Source: an uncultured Bacteroidia bacterium
GTDB taxonomy: Bacteria > Bacteroidota > Bacteroidia > Bacteroidales > UBA932
Length of the DNA stretch: 64,000 nt
Direction: 5' to 3'
NCBI GenBank assembly: GCA_902768985.1
Contig: CACXNA010000005.1
Location: forward strand, 1 to 64,000
Shown here piece by piece: positions 40,344 through 50,164 of this stretch; within the stretch, counting starts at the first letter, position 1, and each line of letters begins with the position of its first letter. Both the position numbers and the translations under genes were made by a program. Below the pieces are notes generated by a model. It did no database searches. It was not told the origin of the DNA and saw only the letters and a list, made by a program, of their open reading frames with translations.

Positions 40344-43300
40344 ATGAAAAAACAGTTCCTTTCTGTTATCATTGCAACGATGGCAAGTTACTCCGTCGCG
40401 GCGCAGATTACCGATCCTCCTTTCCCGCAAATTTTCACGCCCAATGCTGCGGAAATGGGAAAGTATGGTCGTACTCCCGTAAATTACTTCAACGGGCTCC
40501 CGAATATCACGGTTCCTCTGACCGAGGTCAATGCAAAGGGATATACACTCCCTGTCTATTTGACCTATCATGCTTCAGGCAACAAACCGGATCAACATCC
40601 GGGATGGGTCGGACAGGGATGGACCTTGCATGCAGGCGGCTCCATTACCAGGGTCATCAACGGACAGAAGGACGAGCGCTCCGAGTATGAATACCTTGCT
40701 TTATATGGTCATTCAATAGCTTCCGTCAACCCTGGCTATTTCTACCGGATGGAGACAACACAGACAAGCAACTGGAATCAAGCGTCGACATTGCTTACGC
40801 TGGCGTATGATGGCTGTTATCGTGATTATGAGCCGGACGAGTTCCTGATCAACATCGAGGGCATCCAGGCTTCCTTCTATTTTGTGGATCAGGATGAGAT
40901 CCGAATCATTTCCCGCGGCGATGCGTCTTTTGAGGCAGAGTATGAACTGTCCACGGATTCGAACGGACTCACGGTTTATCCTCACCCGACCAACGACAGC
41001 GGCTCCTTGAAAGCCGACCGCTACACGTATATCCGAAGTATCACTGTCAGGGACAGGGAAGGCAACAAGTATTACTTTGGCGGGGATGACAAAGCCATCG
41101 AATACTCCATTGAGCCTAGGCCTTCCTTTACCAGGAACGGCGAAACGCTTTCGAACAATGGCACGTGGAGTGCCATCGCAACAGCCAACACGTGGATGCT
41201 AACACGGATTGAACGGCCCGACGGAGAAGTCATAACCTTTCATTACGTAAAGGACGGGACTCCGGTCGTGAAAAACGACATCCATCATGGAGAGACATAC
41301 GTGGTAACGGATGGACAACCGCAGGACGGCGGAAATCTCGATACGCGGGACCATCCGACTTTTCTGGACAATATATCTTTCTATATGCTCCAGCCGTCGT
41401 ATCTGACCCGGATTGAATGCAGATTGTCCGGAGACTGGCTGGATTTCTCCCTCACTCCGACAACGGAGTTGGAATATGGTATTCTTGAAAGCGAGTTCAA
41501 CCTTCGTGTAGGTAACTATAGCAGTTACAATGGTACATCCTACCCATTTTCCGGCTGGATGTCCCGGAACTATTACAACCAGCTCTCCGCCATTGACGGC
41601 ACAGGCAGACATATCGCTTTTTCCTATACTGCGAGTACGACGCAGCGGCTGAAGCTGCTGGAGGTCCAGTTCAAAACAGACGGAGGCAACACGGGAAGCG
41701 TGGACAACAAGTACTCGTTCACATACGACACGACGGCATTACCGGGTTATAATGCGAAAAAAAGTGATATCTGGGGATTCTTCAATGACATTTATTATGG
41801 AAACAACCTTGGCTCCATCGGCGCGGAGGCCATTCGAACCCCGGTCGAGGCGAAAATGAAAGCCGAGATCCTGACCGAAATTACCTATCCGACAGGCGGA
41901 AAAACGGTTTTTGAATACGAGCCGCACTATTATTCGAAGGTAGTCAGCCAAAACCCTGCCGCCATCACTTCCACTGGGGAAAACAAAATGGCCGGCGGGC
42001 TTCGTATCAAGTCAATTACGGATTACCCCCGTGGAGGGAAGCAAGAGAAAAGAACCTTTACTTATCTACAGTCTACAGGCAATTTGTCATCCGGTATCCT
42101 GTCCGGAAACCCCAAGGCCAGGACTGAGGGCCATGTCGAGTTTCATTATACTTCGTACGACTATGAAATAGATTATGTCATCCATAGCGAGAACCCGATT
42201 CTTCCTCTCTCGGAGACAGACGGGAATCACGTTACCTACAGCAGAGTGAAGGAGACGTTCCCGGACGGAGGTTATACGGTATATACGTATTATAATCATG
42301 ATTCTGCCGGATGCTCGGATGAGTACCCTTCGTTTACCCTGGGATACTGCGAGGATAGCACGCCGTATAGCCGGATCCAGTCCCGTGCCATTGCCCGTGG
42401 CCTTTTGAAGAGCCGAGAGGACTATAAGTTCGGCGATACGAAGGTCCGGTCGGAAACGAACGAGTATCATTCCGACTATGGAGAATACTTCAATTCGGTT
42501 GCGGGAGAAAAGTACTGCTGCGGAGCCTTTACTTTGCTCAGCTATGTGAAAAAGTATTGCTTCTATCCATACTTGTCCCAAAAGACTGTCATTGACTATC
42601 CTGATTCAGGAAGTCCCGTCACGTCTGTCTTCAATTACCAATACAACGTCAATCGCCGGAGAACAAGCGAAACCCATACCGTAGGCGGCGTTTCTGACGG
42701 CACCGTCACATATTATCCGTCCGACCGCAGCGGATCCATATATACGGCTATGATAAATGCCGGGATGTCCGGTATTCCGGTGGGGCAGGCGAAACTGCGA
42801 AAAGGGAATGTGGTTGCGGCAACGGAAGTGACGTACAAATTGACGGACGTGAGCACATCCACCGGGACGGCCTCCTGTCCTGTCCCGGAGGCCGTGTATT
42901 CGGCGGAGTTCACCGCGCCGGTTACGCTCAGCAGCTACCAGGCCAACCCGGCCGCCTACAGGTCAGATCCAGACATCACGTACCTGCGTTACGACGTCCA
43001 CGCGAATCTCCTCGGGACAGAGACGCGGGACGGCATCCGCTCCACGTACGCCTGGGACAGGACCGCGCTTCACCCCGTCCTGGTGGCGCGGGGCGTGGAC
43101 CCCGGGGAGGTTGGCCAGCAGGATGTCACGCGGAACGAATCCTATTCCCTCGTTTATGCGGGCAACAACTCGTTCCAGCGCAGTTTCATCACAACGGAGC
43201 CTTCGACCATCACCATTTCTGTGTCGGCCGCCTATGGATACGCCTGGCTCATTTATTACTCCATCGACGGCCAGACGGGACATATCGTCAACCACAACAT

Positions 43301-46300
43301 CGCGGCCGCTCCGACGCAGCAATGGCTGCAGTACATCACGCAGTACAACCCGTCCGTGCAGGTCAACCTGCCCGCCGGCAGTCACTCTTTCCTGCTGGGC
43401 GCCGCCGATTGGTACAAGACCAACTCGGCCAATTCCAACCCGGCAGGCACGATTTCGTGTAATTTCAAGGAGAGCGGCCAGGTCACCCTTCCGGGGGAGG
43501 CGCTGGCGCTGTATGATTTCGAGGACGAGACGGGCAGTACGGCAGGATTCAACAGTACGCACGCCCACTTCGGCTCCTACACCATCAACCACACGGTGCC
43601 CGGCAGCCGCAATTATGTGGTCGATTATATGTTATACGAGAACAATGCGTGGGGATACCATAGGGAGAGCTATTCCGGGGGCAGCAAGACGCTGGGCGCT
43701 GCAGGGAAGCTGATCGACAACATCCGGGTCTTCCCGGCGGACTGCGACCTTACGACGGCTGGTTACAACGCCGCCGGACTGATGACTTCCCGGACCGACT
43801 CCCGGGGCGTTACCGAAAGCTATGAGTATGACGGCCTGCGGCGCCTGGTGCGTATCCGCGACAACAACAGACAACCCGTGGAAGAGTATTCATATAACTA
43901 TGCGCACGGGACCGGGAACAATATCCACAACAGCGTCACGACGAAGACATTCACGGCCGAGAACAGCGCCACATCCTACCGGACGGCCGTCAGCTACATT
44001 GACAGCCTGGGACGGCCCTCACAGAACGTCCTGGTTAACGGAGCGGCCTCCGGGTGGGACCTCGTTACCTACCAGGACTATGACGCCTGCGGACGGGAAT
44101 TCCGGAAATGGCTTCCTGCGCCGGTCCAGGTCGTGAGCGGCACGCATGCCGCCGGAGACTATTCCTCCGTGGACCAGATTAAGACAGGCGGCAATCAAAT
44201 CTATTCCACGAGCGATAGCTACCGTTATGAGCAACCCGTCTATGAAGCCTCTCCCCGGGACCGCGTCCTGAAGTATTACGGCCCGGGTTCCGCCTGGCGG
44301 AGCGGGAGCGGGCATAAAGTCAAGACAACGCTGCTGTCCAATGTCAGCACCACGTTTGCCGTCAATTACTACCGGGGCTTTTCCCTCTCCTGGACAGGCA
44401 ATACCGCATTGACGCTGACCCGGACGTCGGCGCCGTCAGCCTCGACGATGATGGTTACACAGACCGAGGACGAAGACGAGCAGAAGATCTTGGAATTCAA
44501 GAACTCCTACGGAGAGACCGTCCTGGTCCGCCAGGTACTGAGCGCATCATCGTTCCTGGACACCTATTACGTCTATGACGACTTCGGACGGCTCGCCGCC
44601 GTCCTCCCGCCGGAATTTGTCGCGCAGATAGGCAGCACGACATCCTGGAACTACAGTGACCTCGCAGACTACGCTTACCTTTATCGCTACGACTCCCGCG
44701 GCAACTGTATCGCCCGTTCCTTCCCCGGCGCAGGATGGACCTACACCGTATTCGACAAGGGGAACCGTCCCATCCTGACGCAGGACGCCGCCCAGCGGGC
44801 GCAGAACGCGAACTACTGGACGTTCGCCCTGCCCGACCACATCGGCCGTCCGGTGTTGCGGGGCACCACGACGATGCCCGTCAGCGCCTTCTCGGACCCG
44901 TACAAGACCGCCGTCGTCGAGGCGACCCTGCCCAAGACCCCGACCTACTCGGGTACGTACAAGGGCTACAGCCTCTCGGGCATTACCTTGTCCTCTGCAG
45001 ACCTGCTGGAAGTGGACTATTACGACCAGTACGGCTTCGCAGGCACCTCGCCCTTCCCGGCGGCGAACAATGCGGATTTTGCCTATGACAGCAGCATCGG
45101 GACTAGCTTCTCGGCGTACTATTCCCCCAGTGCACAGGGTCTTCGGACCGGATCCCTGCTGAAAGTACTTGACAGTTCGACTGGAAATCAGTACCTTTGG
45201 TCTGTGAGTTACTATGACTTCAAATCCCGGTTGGTGCAACATCGCGCATCCACCCACCTCGGGGGAGTCGAGAAGGACTGGTTCCTCTACGACTTCATCG
45301 GGAATGTCACGAAGCGCAAGACCGAGCACAAGCCTTCGTCCGGGACCTCTCTTGTTGAGACAACGACGCAGTCTTACGACAGTTGGGACCGCCCGTTGGT
45401 TACCCAGCATCAGATTGGATCAGGCACGGTCAAGACCGTCTCCAACAGGGCCTACGACAAGGCCGGGCGCCTCTACACCGAATCCCGCAGCGGCAACACT
45501 TCGCTGAAGTCCACTTATGCCTACAATATCCGCTCCTGGCTGACGGGAATCACCGGGACGCTGTTCACGGAGACCCTCAAGTACCAGGACGGCACGACGG
45601 CCCGATGGGGCGGAGACGTCAGCCAGTTGTCGTGGAAGGACAACCAGTCTTCGAACCTGAAGACTTACAATCTGGCGTACGACACCGTCGGGCGGCTGAA
45701 GACGGCATCCTTCAGCGATGCGGGCAACACATCGGTCAACTATGCGGAGAAGGTCACGCAGTACGACGGCCGCGGCAACATCCGGAAACTGGAGCGCTAC
45801 GGCCGGACAGGCGCCTCGACGTACGGCAAGATCGACGACCTGGTCTACACCTACAGCGGCAACAAGGCGACCTCCATCAAGGACACCGGCAGTGCGGCTT
45901 ACAGCTCCGACTTCCGCTTCTCGAACGGCACGAACACCAGCTACGCCTTCACCTACGACGCTGCCGGCCGGATGACGTCCGACGCCAGCAAGGGGATCAC
46001 GTCGGTCACCTGGAATGTGCTGGGCTTGCCCCAGACGGTGACGTTCAGCAGCGGCGCGGTCATCAACTACAGCTATGCTGCGGACGGGACGAAGCTCCGG
46101 GAAGCGAGAACGGCATCGAGTACGACGACCACGACGGATTACACGGGGGACCTGATCCTGGAGAACGGCACGCGGTCCCGGCTGCTGTTTGACGGGGGCT
46201 ATGTGTCGGTGTCGAACAGCGGATACCATTTCTTCGTGACTGATCATCTGGGCTCCGTCAGAGTCGTGGCCAGCACGAGCGGCACGGCAGAGGAGTACAA

Positions 46301-47210
46301 CCACTACTACCCGCTGGGAGGTCCGATTGCACAGTACTCGTCAACGAGCATACAGCCGATCAAGTTCCAAAGTAAGGAGTGGAGTGGCGAAAAGGGGCTT
46401 ACCCTTTACGATTTTGGTGCCCGGCATTACGACCCTGCCACGGGCCGCTGGATCTCACAAGACCCCCTGGCGGAGAAGTACTACGCCCATTCGCCGTATC
46501 TTTTCTGCGCCGCGAATCCGATGAGGTTTGTAGATCCGAAGGGAACTAGCGCGAATCCTGTGTTTGATGAAAATGGGTGTTTTTTGGGTGTTGATGATAC
46601 AGGGTTTGATGGAACTCCTTTATTTATGTATGCTAAGGACTATAAGGAAGGGATGTCGCATGACGAAGCAATGAAACGTAATAATACTTGGCTAGTCGAT
46701 AACTATTCTGAATCAGCAGCAATCCGGTTCAGAATTAATTATTTATTGCTTCAAAGTCGGCCTGATTGGGATGGTTTTGTAACCATCTCAGAAGGAGTAA
46801 AATGGGCGAAGGGTCATAGAGGTGCGATATTAAACCAGACTCCAGATAATACCCTTTATGTAGATGCATCACAACTGAATTTGGGATATTTCAAAGATTA
46901 TGTTGATAAAGATGGGATGATGCGAACAACTCTCTATAATGTTCCCAACATACTTTCATCATTAGTAAACAAAAGAATACGATCAACTACTTATGCACTA
47001 GGTCGTTTTAATTATGATTATTCTGGACCTGATTCTTCTCTTCAAATTATTAACAATGAAGCAGTTGTATATGATTGGAATTACGGAGGAGGCTTATTTA
47101 GAACTGTTGGTATTTTTATAGAGCGTTTGCGAACGGGTTTTGACGACAATGATGGTTTTAAGGTATTCTATTATGGCCAGAATAGCGTTCCTCAACACAA
47201 AAAAGACTGA
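40344..47210 (+). CDS. Rhs/YD-repeat polymorphic toxin protein (DUF6443 type)
   Basis: This is a 2288-residue exported protein. A signal peptide (MKKQFLSVIIATMASYSVAAQ) is followed by an N-terminal region typical of Bacteroidetes DUF6443 proteins. Many YD-type repeats build the expected beta-shell (GYNAAGLMTSRTDSRGVTESYEYDGL and many more). The conserved core ends YYPLGGPIAQYSST... YDFGARHYDPATGRWISQDPLAEKYY... ANPMRFVDPKG. Everything after about residue 2070 is the variable tip. Its end, with RSTTYALGRFNYDY, IVNNEAVVYDWNYGG-like and DGFKVFYYG segments, looks like a recurrent Bacteroides Rhs C-terminal domain of unknown activity. GC content falls sharply at this boundary (about 46550). The gene downstream is a candidate immunity protein. 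Confidence 0.9.
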   Translation: MKKQFLSVIIATMASYSVAAQITDPPFPQIFTPNAAEMGKYGRTPVNYFNGLPNITVPLTEVNAKGYTLPVYLTYHASGNKPDQHPGWVGQGWTLHAGGSITRVINGQKDERSEYEYLALYGHSIASVNPGYFYRMETTQTSNWNQASTLLTLAYDGCYRDYEPDEFLINIEGIQASFYFVDQDEIRIISRGDASFEAEYELSTDSNGLTVYPHPTNDSGSLKADRYTYIRSITVRDREGNKYYFGGDDKAIEYSIEPRPSFTRNGETLSNNGTWSAIATANTWMLTRIERPDGEVITFHYVKDGTPVVKNDIHHGETYVVTDGQPQDGGNLDTRDHPTFLDNISFYMLQPSYLTRIECRLSGDWLDFSLTPTTELEYGILESEFNLRVGNYSSYNGTSYPFSGWMSRNYYNQLSAIDGTGRHIAFSYTASTTQRLKLLEVQFKTDGGNTGSVDNKYSFTYDTTALPGYNAKKSDIWGFFNDIYYGNNLGSIGAEAIRTPVEAKMKAEILTEITYPTGGKTVFEYEPHYYSKVVSQNPAAITSTGENKMAGGLRIKSITDYPRGGKQEKRTFTYLQSTGNLSSGILSGNPKARTEGHVEFHYTSYDYEIDYVIHSENPILPLSETDGNHVTYSRVKETFPDGGYTVYTYYNHDSAGCSDEYPSFTLGYCEDSTPYSRIQSRAIARGLLKSREDYKFGDTKVRSETNEYHSDYGEYFNSVAGEKYCCGAFTLLSYVKKYCFYPYLSQKTVIDYPDSGSPVTSVFNYQYNVNRRRTSETHTVGGVSDGTVTYYPSDRSGSIYTAMINAGMSGIPVGQAKLRKGNVVAATEVTYKLTDVSTSTGTASCPVPEAVYSAEFTAPVTLSSYQANPAAYRSDPDITYLRYDVHANLLGTETRDGIRSTYAWDRTALHPVLVARGVDPGEVGQQDVTRNESYSLVYAGNNSFQRSFITTEPSTITISVSAAYGYAWLIYYSIDGQTGHIVNHNIAAAPTQQWLQYITQYNPSVQVNLPAGSHSFLLGAADWYKTNSANSNPAGTISCNFKESGQVTLPGEALALYDFEDETGSTAGFNSTHAHFGSYTINHTVPGSRNYVVDYMLYENNAWGYHRESYSGGSKTLGAAGKLIDNIRVFPADCDLTTAGYNAAGLMTSRTDSRGVTESYEYDGLRRLVRIRDNNRQPVEEYSYNYAHGTGNNIHNSVTTKTFTAENSATSYRTAVSYIDSLGRPSQNVLVNGAASGWDLVTYQDYDACGREFRKWLPAPVQVVSGTHAAGDYSSVDQIKTGGNQIYSTSDSYRYEQPVYEASPRDRVLKYYGPGSAWRSGSGHKVKTTLLSNVSTTFAVNYYRGFSLSWTGNTALTLTRTSAPSASTMMVTQTEDEDEQKILEFKNSYGETVLVRQVLSASSFLDTYYVYDDFGRLAAVLPPEFVAQIGSTTSWNYSDLADYAYLYRYDSRGNCIARSFPGAGWTYTVFDKGNRPILTQDAAQRAQNANYWTFALPDHIGRPVLRGTTTMPVSAFSDPYKTAVVEATLPKTPTYSGTYKGYSLSGITLSSADLLEVDYYDQYGFAGTSPFPAANNADFAYDSSIGTSFSAYYSPSAQGLRTGSLLKVLDSSTGNQYLWSVSYYDFKSRLVQHRASTHLGGVEKDWFLYDFIGNVTKRKTEHKPSSGTSLVETTTQSYDSWDRPLVTQHQIGSGTVKTVSNRAYDKAGRLYTESRSGNTSLKSTYAYNIRSWLTGITGTLFTETLKYQDGTTARWGGDVSQLSWKDNQSSNLKTYNLAYDTVGRLKTASFSDAGNTSVNYAEKVTQYDGRGNIRKLERYGRTGASTYGKIDDLVYTYSGNKATSIKDTGSAAYSSDFRFSNGTNTSYAFTYDAAGRMTSDASKGITSVTWNVLGLPQTVTFSSGAVINYSYAADGTKLREARTASSTTTTTDYTGDLILENGTRSRLLFDGGYVSVSNSGYHFFVTDHLGSVRVVASTSGTAEEYNHYYPLGGPIAQYSSTSIQPIKFQSKEWSGEKGLTLYDFGARHYDPATGRWISQDPLAEKYYAHSPYLFCAANPMRFVDPKGTSANPVFDENGCFLGVDDTGFDGTPLFMYAKDYKEGMSHDEAMKRNNTWLVDNYSESAAIRFRINYLLLQSRPDWDGFVTISEGVKWAKGHRGAILNQTPDNTLYVDASQLNLGYFKDYVDKDGMMRTTLYNVPNILSSLVNKRIRSTTYALGRFNYDYSGPDSSLQIINNEAVVYDWNYGGGLFRTVGIFIERLRTGFDDNDGFKVFYYGQNSVPQHKKD

Positions 47211-47217
47211 GCAAAGT

Positions 47218-47982
47218 ATGGGATGCTTTGGGCGTATTGTCATTGGCGTACTTACGTTAGCTTTAGTTTTCATTGTATTCATTTTAGTTGCTGTTGATGG
47301 TTTTTATAAAGTCGATACTATAGGTCGAGGTTATTATGTCGTTGGTGAGGTTGGTTACTATTCGTTAGAATATCAATACTTTTATTTAGGAACGCTTCAC
47401 AGCATGCCAATCCCATATCTAAAAGCCATTAATACTGACAAAAACTGGGTTTTAACTAAAACTGTGAATGATGAGTATTGGATAGTTGACAAGAGGATTA
47501 AACCAGCTTTTCCTGCAGATTTTAATAGTTGGAGTTGGGAGAAAAAAATAGAGTTCTTTTCTTCTCACCATGTGATAACAGGACCGCTAGACTCTTTAGA
47601 TTTCGAAGAGTTTGTAAAGACAGAAAAAATAAATGATCAATTGAAAATCATAGTTTACTATCACTTTGATATTTGTCCTGGATATTGTCTTGTGCAATAT
47701 GACCGTGAATCGTGGTATCTTGCTTTTAAGGGAAAGAGAACCTCGTGCTTTAGATCGAGTAAGTTTACGACTATTCATCCTTCACCCATTTCTGAATTCG
47801 GTTATTACAAAGATTGTATCTTCTGTAAAACATTGGATGATACGTATTTGATTGTAAATACTAAAGATAATAGCATTCGTGTCGTGGATACTCTCTCTTT
47901 TTACACTGCATGGGAAAAAAGTAGTAATAAACTGTTTGCCCTTCCATCAGAATGGCTTGAGGTGAAAAGAAACTGTAATTAA
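47218..47982 (+). CDS. Candidate immunity protein for the active Rhs tip
   Basis: This is a 254-residue AT-rich gene 7 bases after the Rhs stop. A membrane helix at residues 7-28 (IVIGVLTLALVFIVFILVAVDG) is followed by a soluble domain containing NDEYWIVDKRIKP and ITGPLDSLDFEEFVK, reminiscent of small DUF3997-like lipoproteins. Position, size and composition are those of an Rhs immunity gene. I choose the ATG at 47218; longer in-frame starts fall inside rhs. Confidence 0.6.
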   Translation: MGCFGRIVIGVLTLALVFIVFILVAVDGFYKVDTIGRGYYVVGEVGYYSLEYQYFYLGTLHSMPIPYLKAINTDKNWVLTKTVNDEYWIVDKRIKPAFPADFNSWSWEKKIEFFSSHHVITGPLDSLDFEEFVKTEKINDQLKIIVYYHFDICPGYCLVQYDRESWYLAFKGKRTSCFRSSKFTTIHPSPISEFGYYKDCIFCKTLDDTYLIVNTKDNSIRVVDTLSFYTAWEKSSNKLFALPSEWLEVKRNCN

Positions 47983-48026
47983 TTTAGTTTTAAACCACAA
48001 TAATCCCTTATAAGGATAGCCACATA

Positions 48027-48728
48027 ATGGTTTACGAGTTAAAATATAACTTTATAAAACACGCTACTGCAATCATCATTTTCTTGTTCTTTAGCATAAT
48101 CTCCTACGGGCAATTCATCATGGGGGCCGGTTATATTAACACAGTTGCGACAAACGCGTTTTATAAGGGTGATCAAATCACTTTCAACGCGTACGACAAG
48201 GTCTACAATGGCTTCTATGCCGGGATCGGCTATGCCATCCCCTTGCCTTATGGACTCCATCTCACTCCCGGGTTCTATATCGAGTCCTTCTCCGGAAAGT
48301 TCGTTATCGGAGAGCTGAACGAGCCGTTTACGACACAGATCTCCGAGAAACAGGTCCATCTAGATTTCCCCCTGCATTTAAGCTATGGTATCGACCTGAC
48401 TGCGAGATTCCGGGTTCTGGCCTTTGCCGGGCCTGTTTTTACCTACGGACTCCGTGATGTAAGCAAGGAGCGTACGATTTTCAATTATGATGATAAGGAA
48501 ACCGAGGTCGAATATGACTTCTACAGGTACGACGATATGGCGAACCGTTTCGATATCAAACTCGGGGGAGGCCTGGGAATCGAACTGCTCGATCATTTTG
48601 TGTTAACCGCTGGATTCAATTGGGGATTATTTGTTGCAAATGATGCAGTTTACGACGTTGAGATACTAGGAGTTAAGGAGAGTGCTTCCCATTGTTTTAC
48701 TCCATATTATGAATACTGCGTGTTATAA
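48027..48728 (+). CDS. Outer-membrane beta-barrel protein, C-terminus replaced
   Basis: This is a 233-residue protein with a signal-like segment ending YGQ and alternating strands typical of the Bacteroidetes outer membrane beta-barrel (PorT-like) fold: FYAGIGYAIPLPYGLHLTPGF and RFRVLAFAGPVFTYGL. The last strands of such barrels are missing. The frame ends VKESASHCFTPYYEYCVL, which is unlike a barrel end, 41 bases before rhs-core homology begins. It was probably cut when cassette 1 was inserted. Confidence 0.6.
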   Translation: MVYELKYNFIKHATAIIIFLFFSIISYGQFIMGAGYINTVATNAFYKGDQITFNAYDKVYNGFYAGIGYAIPLPYGLHLTPGFYIESFSGKFVIGELNEPFTTQISEKQVHLDFPLHLSYGIDLTARFRVLAFAGPVFTYGLRDVSKERTIFNYDDKETEVEYDFYRYDDMANRFDIKLGGGLGIELLDHFVLTAGFNWGLFVANDAVYDVEILGVKESASHCFTPYYEYCVL

Positions 48729-49686
48729 TAGGTGCTTCGCAGCTGAGATGGAATTCTTGTTGGCAAAGACTGTCTCAAGTACGACGACCCTGACGGACTA
48801 CACCGGGGACTTGATTCTCGAGAACGGCACGCGGTCCCGGCTGCTGTTCGACGGGGGCTATGTGTCCATGTCTAACAGCGGATACCATTTCTTCATCACA
48901 GATCATCTGGGATCGGTGCGTGTCGTAGCCAACACCGGCGGAACTGCAGAGGAGTACAACCATTACTATCCGCTGGGCGGTCCGATCGCGCAGTACTCCT
49001 CGTCGACGAGCCTGCAGCCGGTCAAGTTCCAGGGCAAGGAGTGGGGTGCAGGCAAGGGCCTGGACCTCAGTCAGGATCCGCTGGCAGAGAAGTATTATTC
49101 TATCAGTCCTTATACATTTTGCCACAACAACCCTATTATTCGTTTTGATCCAAACGGGTTGGTTGATTGGAAGCTATTTCGTTCTGGTTTATATACCACC
49201 ATTGGTGGAGTAATGTCCACGGTGGGCGGTAGTGCCCTAGCAGGAGCCACCGGAGGTGTAGCAGCAGGATTGTCTGCGTTTATTATATCGGATGGGATTT
49301 TGGCTATTGGGACGGGAATGGCGTTAATGACAGCTGGTCTGACGGATGATTCTCAACTTTCAGAGGACATCCAGGACATTCCTACGAACATCCCCGAAAT
49401 GGGTGGTGAGATGTTAGACAATCTAACCGGAAACAAGAAGCATCTATATAAAAAGATTGGGTCTGGGGTTGATGTTGCTATTGGCCTTGGAGGGTCTTTC
49501 TATTCAGGATTTACCCCATTGATACCTTCGTTCCTTGGCATTGCAGCGCCTGTTGCTGCGGTTATTGATGATGTGGTGTCTGAGAGGAATAACGAAGAAA
49601 ACGATAGGCCAGAAGTAGAAGGAATGGATGCCGCAAATAAACAACCTTATATATGGGACCCAAATCAACAGATGTTATCTTTCTGA
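48682..49686 (+). CDS. Orphan Rhs tip cassette 1
   Basis: This frame has no signal peptide or repeat region. It enters rhs-core homology at about 48769 (TTLTDYTGDLILENGTRSRLLFDGGYVS), runs to GKEWGAGKGLDL, then jumps directly to SQDPLAEKYY: about 18 core residues (YDFGARRYDPAxGRWL) are deleted in frame. The tip from GLVDWKLF is glycine-rich and hydrophobic (IGGVMSTVGGSALAGATGGVAAGLSAF), as in pore-forming or structural segments. It is followed, with overlap, by a small membrane-protein gene. It lacks its own delivery region and is best read as a silent tip. Confidence 0.65.
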   Translation: MLPIVLLHIMNTACYNRCFAAEMEFLLAKTVSSTTTLTDYTGDLILENGTRSRLLFDGGYVSMSNSGYHFFITDHLGSVRVVANTGGTAEEYNHYYPLGGPIAQYSSSTSLQPVKFQGKEWGAGKGLDLSQDPLAEKYYSISPYTFCHNNPIIRFDPNGLVDWKLFRSGLYTTIGGVMSTVGGSALAGATGGVAAGLSAFIISDGILAIGTGMALMTAGLTDDSQLSEDIQDIPTNIPEMGGEMLDNLTGNKKHLYKKIGSGVDVAIGLGGSFYSGFTPLIPSFLGIAAPVAAVIDDVVSERNNEENDRPEVEGMDAANKQPYIWDPNQQMLSF

Positions 49687-50120
49687 CAAAAAAAAAGAGT
49701 TTCCTGCACATTTTACTTATAGAGACGGACCTGGTTTTAGCCTTATCTGTTGTATTGTATTTAATTGCACGAAACGGCCCATCTTTTGACTTCGAACTAA
49801 TTTGTTTGATTGGGCTGTTTCTTATGATTCTGTATGGGATTCTCCAGGCCTCAATCATGCTTTATGAAGTTACTTTTTTTTCTGATCGTGTTCGTTTAGA
49901 GTTTTATTATCTTTGTTTTTTTAGAAAAACAATTGAATATAAGTTTGAAGATATTAGAGTTGTCTTATGTCGGCCCAAGCATAAGGTTCTTACTATTTAT
50001 AAAAAAGGACTTCTCAAACTAGGAATTAGTACCTCCCTTAATAAGAACTGGCAAAAAGAACAAATAATCCAGATGGCGCAGATATTCTCCGAACATAACG
50101 TTCCTGTTAAGCAAATTTAA
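49653..50120 (+). CDS. Candidate immunity protein for cassette 1
   Basis: This is a 155-residue membrane protein with two hydrophobic helices (HILLIETDLVLALSVVLYLIA and ICLIGLFLMILYGILQ) and a basic C-terminal domain. It overlaps the end of orphan tip 1 by 34 bases. AT-rich like other immunity candidates here. No family recognised. Confidence 0.55.
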   Translation: MGPKSTDVIFLTKKKSFLHILLIETDLVLALSVVLYLIARNGPSFDFELICLIGLFLMILYGILQASIMLYEVTFFSDRVRLEFYYLCFFRKTIEYKFEDIRVVLCRPKHKVLTIYKKGLLKLGISTSLNKNWQKEQIIQMAQIFSEHNVPVKQI

Positions 50121-50164
50121 TGGGATAGTTGTTATTTGATTATGTATATCTTTTTGATTAATAA

